64,000 bases of DNA from Sedimentisphaerales bacterium (GTDB lineage: Bacteria > Planctomycetota > Phycisphaerae > Sedimentisphaerales > SG8-4), in NCBI GenBank assembly GCA_016928975.1, contig JAFGJR010000147.1, positions 93,413-157,412 on the forward strand, read 5' to 3'. The translations under genes and the position numbers were made by a program. Shown here one piece after another: positions 53,241-62,100 of the stretch (positions are counted from its first letter, which is position 1; each line of letters begins with the position of its first letter). Under the pieces are notes generated by a model, which saw only the letters and a list, made by a program, of their open reading frames with translations, ran no database searches and had not been told where the DNA came from.

Positions 53241-54270
53241 TCAGCAATCGCTCCGCCGCCATGAACACTTCGGCCGGCCGGATGTCTTTCATACATTCAT
53301 GCCCCCGGGGGCAGACTCTCAAGTGACAGGGCGAGCAGTCCATCTCCCTTCGCAGGACCACGGTGCGCTCCAGGTTGGCGTTGGTATACCGCGGGTCCGT
53401 AGGCCCCGTGATCACGACCGCCGGGACATCCAACGCCACTGCGTAATGTCGCGGACCTGTATCGTTCGTAATGAACAGGTTGCATCGTTTCACCATCGGT
53501 TTGAGCATCTCCAGGTCGATCCTGTCCGGCCGGCTGTCGATGACAGGGGCCCGCGTCCGATCCAGAATGGCCTGGAGGATCTGGTCCTCGCCCGGCCCGC
53601 CGAACAGAATGATCTTTGCGTGGAGGTTCCCGTAGCACAGATCGGCCACCTCGGCAAAGTACTCCGGAGGCCAGCACTTGGACGACCCGAAGCTGGCACC
53701 GGGATTCAAGCCAACCAGGAGGTCGTTTTCTCCGACGCCGTACTTGCGAAGCAGGGCCTCTCCACGCTGATGAAGCTCCTGCCCGACATACAGCCGCGGC
53801 CTCGGCTGCTCCGGCACCCGGAAGCCAAGCCAGCGGCAAACCTCCAGATAATACTCGATCATCGGGGTCGGGACAATCCCCTGCCCGTTGCGCAGCGGCG
53901 TCGGGCCGCCAGACAGGAGCACGTCTCGCCACTCGCGGCGGTATCCGTACAGCTTCCGGACGCCGCTCAGACGCATCGTCAACGCGGAATGCCACGAGTT
54001 CGTCAGGAGGATCGCGGCGTCCGGAGACCAGGCTCGAAGCCGCCCCCGCATCCGGCGAAAATCGGCCCACCACGCATCACTGCCGTCCACGAGCCCGTCG
54101 AACCACGGGCTGTCGGCCACGATGCCCCACGCGTTTCGCTTGAGCACTCCAACGATCCTGGCACGAGGCAGATTGGCGCGCAGACAATCGAAGACGGGCG
54201 TAGCCATGACGATGTCGCCCACCCAGTTCGGGCAGCGTACAGCCAGCGTCTTGATTTCTGCAAGTCTCAT
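53227..54270 (-). CDS. waaF: ADP-heptose:LPS heptosyltransferase II (WaaF/RfaF)
   Basis: 347 residues from ATG 54270. GT9 enzyme that adds heptose II to the inner core. Signature: LAVRCPNWVGDIVMATPVFD at the N-terminus, AILLTNSWHSALTMRLSGVR, GLNPGASFGSSKCWPPEYFA, LFGGPGEDQI and LFITNDTGPRHYAVALDVPA followed by GPTDPRYTNAN. The C-terminal CSPCHLRVCPRGHECM is the typical Cys-rich tail of WaaF relatives. Upstream lies gmhB (about 50 bases), downstream the GT9-like gene (overlap). Confidence 0.93.
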   Translation of the reverse strand: MRLAEIKTLAVRCPNWVGDIVMATPVFDCLRANLPRARIVGVLKRNAWGIVADSPWFDGLVDGSDAWWADFRRMRGRLRAWSPDAAILLTNSWHSALTMRLSGVRKLYGYRREWRDVLLSGGPTPLRNGQGIVPTPMIEYYLEVCRWLGFRVPEQPRPRLYVGQELHQRGEALLRKYGVGENDLLVGLNPGASFGSSKCWPPEYFAEVADLCYGNLHAKIILFGGPGEDQILQAILDRTRAPVIDSRPDRIDLEMLKPMVKRCNLFITNDTGPRHYAVALDVPAVVITGPTDPRYTNANLERTVVLRREMDCSPCHLRVCPRGHECMKDIRPAEVFMAAERLLNACR

Positions 54271-54321
54271 GCCATCACCCACGACGTCGGCCGCCCGGGC
54301 CGGCTCAGTCGGCAGCCATTT

Positions 54322-55308
54322 TCATCGGCGCCAGTTCATAATGTAGAAAGTCAACGCCATCCCTTGCAGCACGGCGGCAAAACCCAGTGCCACAAGCACG
54401 TTCTGATTCGGCTCACGTGAGTTCATCAGCAGCCATAATGCGACGAGCAGACAGAATGGGACGAAGACTTGCAGGATGCCCGCCAGCAGCCTCGTCAGAG
54501 AGAACTCGTCGAACACCTCTCTTTTCTGTAGGAGCCTGAGTTGCTCCAGGATGCCTCCGAGCAACTGCTCCACGGCGTCATCTTCGGCGGGGAGCTGATT
54601 CTCTGTCGAGGATGCCTTCATCGGCGAGCCGCCCGACGCTTCGTCTTGCTGTGGCAATTCGCTCTCTGGGGGCGGTACGACCGGTGCCGGCTCGCTCCTG
54701 TTGGCAAACACAGGCACGATGCGAGCGTCCTGTGCGGATCGATGGTACTTCTTGATGATATTCACGGCTTCCCTCATATTCACAGCAACATGATCCGGCG
54801 TGTTTCGGTCGGTAGTTTCCCAGCTCGTATGAGCGGAGCTGATGAGAATCGTTTTGCACCCCGCGCTTCGGCCCGCCTCCACATCGCGGAGATTGTCTCC
54901 GACCATCCAGGACTTCGCCAGATCGAGATCCAGATCAGTCGCCGCCGCCAGCAGCATGCCGGGCCTGGGCTTGCGCCAATCGCTGTCCTTACGGTACTTG
55001 AGCACTGCCCCATCCGGATGGTACGGGCAGTAGTAGATCGCGTCGAGTGATGCGCCGTTGCGGCAGACTTCCTCTCGCAGCCGTCGGTGAATCTGTTCGA
55101 CAGTCTCCTCTGTGAGGATGCCCTTGGCCACAGCCGGCTGATTTGACACGACGATGGTCCTGTAGCCGAGCGACTGCACCTCCTTGATCGCGTCGGCCGC
55201 GCCGTCCAGCAACTCCACCTGGTCGGGGTGGCTGATGCAGCCCGGATCGCGGATCAGCGTTCCGTCCCGGTCGAAAAATACCGCCGTGCTCGACATGGCC
55301 TCCTGCAT
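54322..55308 (-). CDS. gmhB: D-glycero-D-manno-heptose 1,7-bisphosphate 7-phosphatase fused to a C-terminal membrane anchor
   Basis: 328 residues; GmhB alone is about 185. The N-terminal HAD-IIIA domain has TAVFFDRDGTLIRD (nucleophile Asp), TIVVSNQPAVAKGIL, the zinc-site region YYCPYHPDGA and KSWMVGDNLRDVEAGRSAGC. Between about 200 and 260 is a Pro/Glu-rich linker (EPAPVVPPPESELPQQDEAS), then an amphipathic helix and two transmembrane segments (LVALWLLMNSREPNQ region and VLVALGFAAVLQGMALTFYI). The enzyme removes the 7-phosphate in ADP-heptose synthesis. The anchor would hold it at the inner membrane. Start 55308 or 55296; AGGAGG lies inside the first codons, so the choice is unsure. Confidence 0.88.
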   Translation of the reverse strand: MQEAMSSTAVFFDRDGTLIRDPGCISHPDQVELLDGAADAIKEVQSLGYRTIVVSNQPAVAKGILTEETVEQIHRRLREEVCRNGASLDAIYYCPYHPDGAVLKYRKDSDWRKPRPGMLLAAATDLDLDLAKSWMVGDNLRDVEAGRSAGCKTILISSAHTSWETTDRNTPDHVAVNMREAVNIIKKYHRSAQDARIVPVFANRSEPAPVVPPPESELPQQDEASGGSPMKASSTENQLPAEDDAVEQLLGGILEQLRLLQKREVFDEFSLTRLLAGILQVFVPFCLLVALWLLMNSREPNQNVLVALGFAAVLQGMALTFYIMNWRR

Positions 55309-55342
55309 CCACTACATACTTGGGCTTCTGCAAAACGGAAAT

Positions 55343-55927
55343 TCATGTACAGAAACACTGTTCCACAAGATCGCAGATGATGTGGTACGCCAGTTGATGG
55401 ATCTCCTGGCTGCGTGCCGTCACCGGCGAATCTGCACACAAACATATATCGGCCAGCGCCTCCAGTTTGCTGTTCTTTTTGCCGGTGAAGGCTATGACGC
55501 GCGCGCCCTTGCGTTTAGCCACTTCGGCGGCTTTGACCACGTTGGGTGAGGCACCGCTGGTGGACAGGCCCCACAGGACATCTGCCGGTTTCAGGTGCGC
55601 CTCGGCCTGCCGGGCGAAGATCTCCTCGTAGGCGTAGTCGTTCGCGACACAGGTCAGGACCGAGGTATCCGTAGACAGAGCCACCGCCGGCAAGGGCCGC
55701 CGCTCTGTTCGGAAACGGCCCACCATCTCGCCGGCAATGTGCTGGGCGTCCGCGGCGGAGCCTCCGTTGCCGCAGAGATACAGGGTGCCGCCATTTCTGA
55801 ATGCCTCGACAATGGCCTCCGACGCGGCCATGAGGACGCCGGCCGCCTCCCGTTCGAACTCCGCGACCATCTTCTTGTGGATCTCCACCGCGTCGCGGAT
55901 CCTGCTCGGACTGATCTCACCCATCAC
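55343..55927 (-). CDS. gmhA: phosphoheptose isomerase
   Basis: 194 residues. GmhA converts sedoheptulose 7-phosphate to D-glycero-D-manno-heptose 7-phosphate. The SIS-domain signature is complete: TLYLCGNGGSAADAQHIAGE, GRFRTERRPLPAVALSTDTS, the Ser-rich WGLSTSGASPNVVKAAEVAK and SQEIHQLAYHIICDLVEQ with the active-site Glu/His. The GTG start at 55927 overlaps the hldE stop by four bases; ATG 55924 is also in frame. Third gene of the lpxK-hldE-gmhA-gmhB-waaF series. Confidence 0.95.
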   Translation of the reverse strand: MMGEISPSRIRDAVEIHKKMVAEFEREAAGVLMAASEAIVEAFRNGGTLYLCGNGGSAADAQHIAGEMVGRFRTERRPLPAVALSTDTSVLTCVANDYAYEEIFARQAEAHLKPADVLWGLSTSGASPNVVKAAEVAKRKGARVIAFTGKKNSKLEALADICLCADSPVTARSQEIHQLAYHIICDLVEQCFCT

Positions 55928-57432
55928 GTATCCGCCTTCAAGGCTTTCATCTTCTCAATTGTCGAAGTCGAGCTCCTGCCTTCGATCAACGGCGCGAGCA
56001 TCACCTTGCCGCCGTAGGATTCCACAAACTCCCAGCCGACCACGCCCTGCTTGTCGCGCCAGTCGCCGCCTTTGACCAGGACATCCGGCCTGACCTCTTT
56101 GACAAGACCGAGCACGCTCGGATCGTCGAAGATCGTGATCAGATCCACTGTCTCCAGGCCGGATAGGACGGCCGCACGGTCGTACTGGTTGTTGATCGGT
56201 CGGTCCGGCCCCTTGAGGGCGCGAACAGAGCCGTCGCTGTTGAGCCCGACGATGACCACGTCGCCCTGGGCCCGGCAAAACCGCAGGTAATCGATATGCC
56301 CGCGGTGGATCACGTCGAAGCAGCCGTTGGCGAACACGATGGTCTGGCCCCGGCTGCGACGCCATTTCAACTCCTCCAGCAGCGCATCGAGCGAGCGAAG
56401 CTTGGTGCTCCTGACGCCGTATTGCTCTGCGATCTCGTGCTCGATCTCTGAAACGGTTACTGTGACCGCCCCGAATTTGCCGACTTCAATGCCACCGGCG
56501 ATATTGGCCAGATGCACGGCGGTCAGATAGCTGCTGTCGCCCGCCAGGCTCACCGCCAGGGTCGCCAGGACCACATCCCCCGCACCGGTCACGTCATAGA
56601 CGCTCCGAGCCCGGGTGGGCACCAACTCATTCATGTCTTTCGTGGCCAGGCAGGCGCCTTCTCTGTCAAGCGTGACTACGACGGCCTCCAGTGCCAGATC
56701 ATCGAGCAGCCGTCGCGCAGCCCGTGCCGCATCGGAGGCGGTTTCAATGGCGAATCCAACAGCAGCAGCGGCTTCCTGGCGACTCGAAGTCAGCAGTGTG
56801 GCACCGCGGTATTGCGAGTACTCCCGTCCGATGGCCGGATCGACGAGCACCTTCCGACCTGCGCCCCGGGCCAGCGAGATCATCCGTCGGCAGAGCGCCG
56901 GACCCAGCAGGCCTTGATTACAGTCCTGCAAACACACGACGTCCGCCTGTGCGATGCTCTGCTCGTAATGCCTCAGGACCTGATCGCTGGCCGCCGAAGG
57001 CAAAGACTCAGACGCCTCCTGATCGATTCGCAACAACTGCTGCTTGTGCCTGTGCTGGGCCAAGCCGATCAGCCTTTGTTTTGTGGTAGTAAGGCGGCCG
57101 GGAACCTCGTGTAGGCCGGAGGTGTCGGCCCCATGTGTCGCCAGCTTCTCGCGGAGGATTTCGCCGTGGCCGTCTTGCCCGGTGACGCCGATGCACAGGG
57201 GCGTCGCGCCCAAGGCTGCCACACTGGCCGCCACGAATGCCGCGGCGCCGCATCGGTACTCCGTCTGCGTCACCTTCAAGACCGGCACGGGAGCTTCGGG
57301 GCTGATGCGCACGGCGTCGCCGTACACGTACACGTCCAGAGCAAAGTCGCCGACGACCACGATCTTCGGCGAGCCGAGATTCCCTATTGTTTTTAGCAGC
57401 GTTTCGTACATATGCGACAACTGAGCCGGCAC
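55924..57432 (-). CDS. hldE: bifunctional heptose-7-phosphate kinase / heptose-1-phosphate adenylyltransferase
   Basis: 502 residues with both classic HldE domains. The PfkB-type kinase (about 1-330) has KIVVVGDFALDVYVYGDAVR, RCGAAAFVAASVAALGA and the catalytic DVTGAGDVVLATLAVSLAG. The nucleotidyltransferase (about 355-500) has IVFANGCFDVIHRGHIDYLR (HxGH) and VIVGLNSDGSVRALKG with VLVKGGDW. It makes heptose 1,7-bisphosphate and later ADP-heptose. The kinase glycine loop is GAAAF rather than GGAAN, a small departure to note. GTG 57432 starts five bases after lpxK; MYETLL at 57411 is the alternative. Confidence 0.95.
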   Translation of the reverse strand: MPAQLSHMYETLLKTIGNLGSPKIVVVGDFALDVYVYGDAVRISPEAPVPVLKVTQTEYRCGAAAFVAASVAALGATPLCIGVTGQDGHGEILREKLATHGADTSGLHEVPGRLTTTKQRLIGLAQHRHKQQLLRIDQEASESLPSAASDQVLRHYEQSIAQADVVCLQDCNQGLLGPALCRRMISLARGAGRKVLVDPAIGREYSQYRGATLLTSSRQEAAAAVGFAIETASDAARAARRLLDDLALEAVVVTLDREGACLATKDMNELVPTRARSVYDVTGAGDVVLATLAVSLAGDSSYLTAVHLANIAGGIEVGKFGAVTVTVSEIEHEIAEQYGVRSTKLRSLDALLEELKWRRSRGQTIVFANGCFDVIHRGHIDYLRFCRAQGDVVIVGLNSDGSVRALKGPDRPINNQYDRAAVLSGLETVDLITIFDDPSVLGLVKEVRPDVLVKGGDWRDKQGVVGWEFVESYGGKVMLAPLIEGRSSTSTIEKMKALKADT

Positions 57433-57437
57433 AATGC

Positions 57438-58559
57438 CTACTTCCCGGGTTCCTGCAATCGCAGCATCTTACCATCGAGGACGCGGTCAATCAAGGCAGC
57501 CAGGCGCTCCGCCCCGGCCACGAACTCCATCTCGACGGCCAGGTACACCATCGGCGGATCACCCTGGGGCGGGATCAGACGCACGATCTTCGTCCAGTCC
57601 TTCTGAGTGGTGACGATGTATTCGGCGTTGCACTCCCGGGCTCGCCGGTGAATCTCGCGGAGACTGTCGTTCGTGTACGCATGGTGGTCATCGAAGCGTC
57701 GAGACGCGACGAGCATGCAGCCAACGCGTCGGATGGTATCGAAGAACGCCTCGGGGTTGCCCAGGCCGCAAAAAGCATACACCCGCTTGCCTCGCAACTC
57801 CTCCAGACCGATCTCCGTCCCGGCGCCGACCGCATCGACCGGCGCATGGATGGCCGTTGCGATAACCACATCCGGCTGGATTTGACGCACTTGGCCTTCG
57901 ATCTGTGCCAGCGTCTCCTCGGAGACCTGGTCGCAGCGGGTGATCACCACCGCGTTGGCCCGTTGCAATCCGATGAGCGGTTCACGCAGCAGCCCCCGCG
58001 GAAGCAGCCTGCCATAGCCGAACGGCAACGTGGCATCGATCGTTACGATGTCGAGGTCGCGGGCCAGCCGCCGATGCTGGAATCCGTCATCGAGGATCAG
58101 CACGTCCGCGCCGCGAGCAGTGATTGCCTGCCTCGCCCCGGCGACGCGGTTCGGATCTACAATGACGTTCACGTCCGGGCAGTTGGCGGCGAGCACGGCC
58201 GGCTCGTCGGACAGCTCGCCTTTTCGCGTCTTGTACCCCCGAGTGAGGACGGCGCACCGTCGCTGCTGCCGCCGCAGAACCCGGCACAGCCAGACCACCA
58301 GCGGCGTCTTGCCTGTGCCACCGACGGTCAGGTTGCCCACGCTGATTACCGTCGCGCTGACTCTGCGTGCCCGGAACAAGCCTCGCGAGTACAGGCTATT
58401 GCGCATGTGGACAACAAGTGAATATGGCCACGACAGTAACACCAATAGCAGACGCAGAAAGATGGCGCGAGGGCCCGACGTATGCCCGGACACGAGATTG
58501 CGATATGCTTCTTGATTCAACTGATGGTTCCCACTCTGGCTCTGCGATCTTCGATCCAT
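57438..58559 (-). CDS. lpxK: tetraacyldisaccharide 4'-kinase LpxK
   Basis: 373 residues from ATG 58559; a TTG at 58520 just before the usual family start (N-Q-E-A-Y-R) is equally possible, and the first residues look non-homologous. LpxK adds the 4' phosphate to the lipid A precursor. The N-terminal membrane helix AIFLRLLLVLLSWPYSLVV is followed by the Walker A VISVGNLTVGGTGKTPLVVW, then LTRGYKTRKGE, DVLILDDGFQHRRLARDLDI and FCGLGNPEAFFDTIRRVGC. First gene of the minus-strand LPS operon. Confidence 0.93.
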   Translation of the reverse strand: MDRRSQSQSGNHQLNQEAYRNLVSGHTSGPRAIFLRLLLVLLSWPYSLVVHMRNSLYSRGLFRARRVSATVISVGNLTVGGTGKTPLVVWLCRVLRRQQRRCAVLTRGYKTRKGELSDEPAVLAANCPDVNVIVDPNRVAGARQAITARGADVLILDDGFQHRRLARDLDIVTIDATLPFGYGRLLPRGLLREPLIGLQRANAVVITRCDQVSEETLAQIEGQVRQIQPDVVIATAIHAPVDAVGAGTEIGLEELRGKRVYAFCGLGNPEAFFDTIRRVGCMLVASRRFDDHHAYTNDSLREIHRRARECNAEYIVTTQKDWTKIVRLIPPQGDPPMVYLAVEMEFVAGAERLAALIDRVLDGKMLRLQEPGK

Positions 58560-58567
58560 AAATCGCA
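58557..58567 (-). repeat. second copy of the TGCGATTTATG motif
   Basis: On the minus strand TGCGATTTATG, identical over 11 bases to 18641-18651. The terminal ATG is the possible lpxK start. Flanking ATCGCAGA and GTAGATC look like diverged neighbours of the same AT-rich motif. Confidence 0.4.
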
Positions 58568-58576
58568 GACCGTAGA

Positions 58577-59146
58577 TCACAGTCCTACAAGCATGCTATC
58601 CGCGACCTCGCGAGCCTTCCCGGCCCCCAGCAGGATCTCCACGAGCTTGAGCGCAAACGCGATGGCGGTACCCGGACCCTGGCTGGTCACGCAGTGGCCG
58701 TCGACGACGACGGGCTCATCGGTCGCATAGGCCGGGTTCAGTCTATCGCGCATGGACGGGTAGCAGGTCGCCCGGGTCTTGTGCAGCAATCCGTGCGGCT
58801 GCAATACGACCGCCGGCGACGCGCAAATGGCGCCGTACAGGCGTCCCGCCTCCTTCTGTTGCTTGAGTTTCTCGATCAGCGGACCACAGTCTCTCAGGTG
58901 CTCGGCGCCCGGCATCCCCCCGGGCAGGGCGATGCAATCGTAGGTCTGATTCGTACAATCGCAGATCCTGGCGTCCGCCACCAGCTTCATACCCCGACTG
59001 GCAACGACGTGCAGAGACGTGGAATCGTGCGTTTCTACCGATGCGACGGTGACATCGGCGCCGGCCCGGCGCAGCGTATCGATGATGCACGCCGCCTCGA
59101 TCTCTTCCGTTCCATTCGCAATTGGAACCAGCACTCGCTTGGCCAT
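58577..59146 (-). CDS. DJ-1/PfpI family protein
   Basis: 189 residues, ATG 59146 with GGGAGG upstream. DJ-1 type: VLVPIANGTEEIEAACIIDT with the conserved Glu, DCIALPGGMPGAEHLRDCG, and the nucleophile Cys in the elbow YGAICASPAVVLQPHGLL; the closing SQGPGTAIAFALKLVEILLG is characteristic. Bacterial members (YajL-like) act as glyoxalases or protein/nucleotide deglycases; which activity applies here cannot be told. It is 17 bases upstream of lpxK on the same strand. Confidence 0.9.
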   Translation of the reverse strand: MAKRVLVPIANGTEEIEAACIIDTLRRAGADVTVASVETHDSTSLHVVASRGMKLVADARICDCTNQTYDCIALPGGMPGAEHLRDCGPLIEKLKQQKEAGRLYGAICASPAVVLQPHGLLHKTRATCYPSMRDRLNPAYATDEPVVVDGHCVTSQGPGTAIAFALKLVEILLGAGKAREVADSMLVGL

Positions 59147-59241
59147 AGTCGCCTCCCGGCAAAGGATGAAACACCAAGGATCAAAGGACGATCATCGAAG
59201 ACAAGCCCACGCATTCGACTCTTGCATTCTGATTCCTGCTG

Positions 59242-60318
59242 TCACTTGATCCTCTCGATGATGGCGTCGGCCATTTCGCTGGTCCCAACGGCGGTGGGGT
59301 CATTACGGTCGGCTTTCAGGTCGTAGGTGACTTGACCGCCCTCGGCAATCACCGCTGCCACGGCGTTCTCCAGCGTGTCCGCCTCGGCCGTGTTGCCGAG
59401 GTGTCTTAGCATGAGCACGCCGCTGAGGATCAGCGCCGTCGGATTCACCTTGTTCTGTCCTTTGTACTTCGGCGCGCTGCCGTGGGTCGCTTCGAAGATG
59501 GCGCCCTTGAGGCCGATATTAGCGCCCGGGGCGACGCCCAGCCCGCCGACGAGCCCGGCGCATAGATCACTGATGATGTCACCGTACAAATTTGGAAGAA
59601 CGAGCACATCGTACAACTCAGGCTTCTGCACAAGCTGCATGCACATGTTGTCCACAATACGATCTTCGAACTCGACATCGGGATAGTCTTTCGCCACTTG
59701 CCGGCTGACTTCGAGCCATAGCCCGTCGGAGAACTTCATGATGTTCGCCTTGTGCACGCTCGTGACCTTTCGTCGGCCGTACCTGCGGGCGTAGTCGAAT
59801 GCAAAGCGTACGATGCGGTCCGTCGCAGCGACGGAGATCGGCTTGATGCTGATGCCGGAGTCCGTCGTGATCTTGCGCTTGCTGTGGCGGTTCAGCCAGT
59901 CGATCAGCTCCAACGTATCACTCTGACTCTTCTGAAACTCGATGCCTGCGTAGATGTCCTCGGTGTTCTCTCGCACGATCACCAGGTCAATGTCCTCATA
60001 TCGGCTGCGGACGCCCTTGTAGCTCCGGCACGGCCGCAGGCACGCGTACAGATCCAGGCTCTGCCGCAAATATACGTTGATACTGCGAAAGCCTGTCCCC
60101 ACGGGCGTCGTGATGGGAGCTTTGAGAGCCACGCCATTCTTCTTGATCGACTCGACCGTCGTGTCTGGCAGTGGGGTGCCCAGCCGGGCCATCACGTCCT
60201 CGCCCGCCTCGGCGACTTCCCACTGGATCTTCACGCCGGTGGCATCGATACACCGCCGGGCCGCCTGGGCAATTTCCGGCCCGATGCCGTCCCCGGTTAT
60301 CAAGGTCACATTGATCAT
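59242..60318 (-). CDS. NAD-dependent isocitrate dehydrogenase (isocitrate/isopropylmalate dehydrogenase family)
   Basis: 358 residues. The substrate loop [20 protein letters not shown] has Ser-x-Asn in front of the first conserved Arg, as in isocitrate rather than isopropylmalate dehydrogenases. Other blocks: [52 protein letters not shown] (catalytic Lys), [20 protein letters not shown] and the NAD-site [20 protein letters not shown]. The short length fits the homodimeric or octameric NAD type. A strong promoter precedes it (60352-60380) with GGAG eight bases before ATG 60318. Substrate inferred from the loop; homoisocitrate remains possible. Confidence 0.88.
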   Translation of the reverse strand: MINVTLITGDGIGPEIAQAARRCIDATGVKIQWEVAEAGEDVMARLGTPLPDTTVESIKKNGVALKAPITTPVGTGFRSINVYLRQSLDLYACLRPCRSYKGVRSRYEDIDLVIVRENTEDIYAGIEFQKSQSDTLELIDWLNRHSKRKITTDSGISIKPISVAATDRIVRFAFDYARRYGRRKVTSVHKANIMKFSDGLWLEVSRQVAKDYPDVEFEDRIVDNMCMQLVQKPELYDVLVLPNLYGDIISDLCAGLVGGLGVAPGANIGLKGAIFEATHGSAPKYKGQNKVNPTALILSGVLMLRHLGNTAEADTLENAVAAVIAEGGQVTYDLKADRNDPTAVGTSEMADAIIERIK

Positions 60319-60351
60319 CAGTCGTACTCCAAAGTCATGTCGGAAACCTGC

Positions 60352-60380
60352 ATGATACTACGCGTTCGGGCTTTGGTCAA
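60352..60380 (-). promoter_or_regulatory. sigma70-type promoter of the isocitrate dehydrogenase gene
   Basis: On the minus strand TTGACC (60380-60375), a 17-base spacer and TATCAT (60357-60352), five of six in both boxes. Leader about 27 bases. Confidence 0.65.
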
Positions 60381-60416
60381 CCTCCTGTTGTATTGCATCG
60401 TCGCCTCGTGAAGCAG

Positions 60417-60445
60417 TTGCATAGCCGGGCGTCCATCAGTACTAT
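60417..60445 (+). promoter_or_regulatory. candidate promoter of dctPQM
   Basis: TTGCAT (60417-60422), a 17-base spacer and TACTAT (60440-60445; four of six). Leader about 74 bases to ATG 60526. Confidence 0.4.
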
Positions 60446-60525
60446 GGGTACAGGTGGCCTGCCGAAGGAATGTCGCCGCTGGTGTCTTGGCCCGTCTGAT
60501 GGTGTCGTATTCAGGAGACCATGTA

Positions 60526-61572
60526 ATGATGAGATGGCGGAATGTGCTTGTCTGTACGCTCGCGATCACGATTCTCGTGGCGTTGTTCTCCGGTTGTCGG
60601 CGGTCGACGCCGGGACAGCCGCAGGTGATCAAGTTGTCCTACAGCATTTTCTTCCCACCGACACACGTTCAGTGCGTCACGGCCGATGCCTGGGCCCGCG
60701 AGATCGAGAAGCGCACTGACGGGCGAGTCGCGATCACGATCTACGCAGGCGGCGCGCTCACCCAAGCAGCGCAGTGCTACGAAGGTGTGGTCAACGGCAT
60801 CTCGGATCTGGGCATGAGCTGTCTTGCGTACACGCGAGGTCGATTCCCATTGCTCGAGGGTCTGGATCTGCCATTGGGATATCCGAATGGAACGACGGCG
60901 ACTCAGGTCGCCACGGAGCTGGCGGAGAAGTACAGGCCTGCGGAGATGGCGGATACGCACGTGCTATACCTGCACGCTCATGGGCCGGGACTGCTGGCCT
61001 CCAAGAAGCCGGTGAAGGTCCTGGAGGACATGAAGGGCGTGAAGGTCCGCGGGACGGGCCTTTCGCTGAAGATCGTGGAAGCCCTGGGCGGCACGCCGGT
61101 GGCGATGGCTCAGCCGGACACGTATGAAGCGTTGCAGAAGAATGTTGTCGATGCGACTCTGTGTCCGATTGAGACGCTCAAGGGCTGGAAGCAGGGCGAA
61201 GTCATCAGTTGTGTCACAGACGCCACGGCGGTCGGATACACAACGGCCATGTTCGTCGTGATGAACAAGCAGAAATGGGAGAAGTTGCCGGCGGATATCC
61301 AGAAAGTCTTCACCGAGGTCAGCCGCGAGTGGGTGCGCAAGCACGGCGAGGCATGGGACAAAGCCGACGCGGACGGCCGCGAATTCGTCAAGGGCCTGAA
61401 CCGGGAGATCGTCACGCTCTCGTCCGAGGAGCAGCATCGGTGGAAGCGGGCCGTGGAGCCGGTCCTGAACGCGTATGTTGTCGCCATGAAGGAGAAGGGA
61501 TTGCCGGGCGAGCAATTCCTCAAGGACGCACAGGAACTCATCGCCAGGTACTCCAAGCCGGTGGGCCAGTAA
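60526..61572 (+). CDS. dctP: TRAP transporter substrate-binding protein, DctP family (lipoprotein)
   Basis: 348 residues from ATG 60526, with AGGAG eight bases upstream. The N-terminus is a lipoprotein signal ([20 protein letters not shown], lipobox FSGC). DctP fold marks: [40 protein letters not shown], the conserved Arg region [20 protein letters not shown] and [20 protein letters not shown]. The substrate is usually a C4-dicarboxylate or other carboxylate anchored by that Arg; not determinable here. First of three genes encoding a complete TRAP system. Binding proteins of Gram-negative TRAP systems are more often free in the periplasm. Confidence 0.93.
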   Translation: MMRWRNVLVCTLAITILVALFSGCRRSTPGQPQVIKLSYSIFFPPTHVQCVTADAWAREIEKRTDGRVAITIYAGGALTQAAQCYEGVVNGISDLGMSCLAYTRGRFPLLEGLDLPLGYPNGTTATQVATELAEKYRPAEMADTHVLYLHAHGPGLLASKKPVKVLEDMKGVKVRGTGLSLKIVEALGGTPVAMAQPDTYEALQKNVVDATLCPIETLKGWKQGEVISCVTDATAVGYTTAMFVVMNKQKWEKLPADIQKVFTEVSREWVRKHGEAWDKADADGREFVKGLNREIVTLSSEEQHRWKRAVEPVLNAYVVAMKEKGLPGEQFLKDAQELIARYSKPVGQ

Positions 61573-62100
61573 GTGGAACCAGCTTCGACTCAGACAGCCA
61601 CTCCTCGGCCGTTGTACGGGCGATACGTCTTCTGTCTGCGCTGGGTCGTCAACGTTCTGGCCGCGGTCGCCGGGCTGGCTATTGTGGCCATGATCCTCGT
61701 GACCTGCGTCGATGTGGTCGGGCGACGCCTTGGCCATCCCCTCAAGGGGACCTATGACATGGTCGAACTGCTCGGCGCCGTCATGATCGCCGGAGCGATG
61801 CCCTACACGACCGCCTGCAAAGGCCACGTCGCCATCGAGTTTCTCATCCAGGCATTGCCGTGTCGTGGACGCATCATCCTGGATTTGCTCGTGCGGGCGG
61901 CTTGCATGTCCATGTTTGGCTTTCTCACCTGGCGGTTCATCGAGTATGGACGAGAGCTTAAGGCCAGCGGCCAGGTGACGCTGACGCTGCAATGGCCGGT
62001 CTTTTGGCTGCCTTACTGGATGGCGATCTGCTGTGCCGTGATGATCCCGGTGCTTCTGTACCTGTGCATGCATCCCAGGAAGGAGTTGATGAAGCCGTGA
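61573..62100 (+). CDS. dctQ: TRAP transporter small permease, DctQ family
   Basis: 175 residues from GTG 61573, which immediately follows the dctP stop. Four transmembrane helices: VVNVLAAVAGLAIVAMILVT with CVDVVGRRLG after it, TYDMVELLGAVMIAGAMPYT, a third around LLVRAACMSMFGFLTWRFIE and a fourth around WMAICCAVMIPVLLYLC. The charged loop with TACKGHVAIEFL after helix 2 is typical of DctQ. It pairs with DctM in the membrane. Confidence 0.92.
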   Translation: MEPASTQTATPRPLYGRYVFCLRWVVNVLAAVAGLAIVAMILVTCVDVVGRRLGHPLKGTYDMVELLGAVMIAGAMPYTTACKGHVAIEFLIQALPCRGRIILDLLVRAACMSMFGFLTWRFIEYGRELKASGQVTLTLQWPVFWLPYWMAICCAVMIPVLLYLCMHPRKELMKP

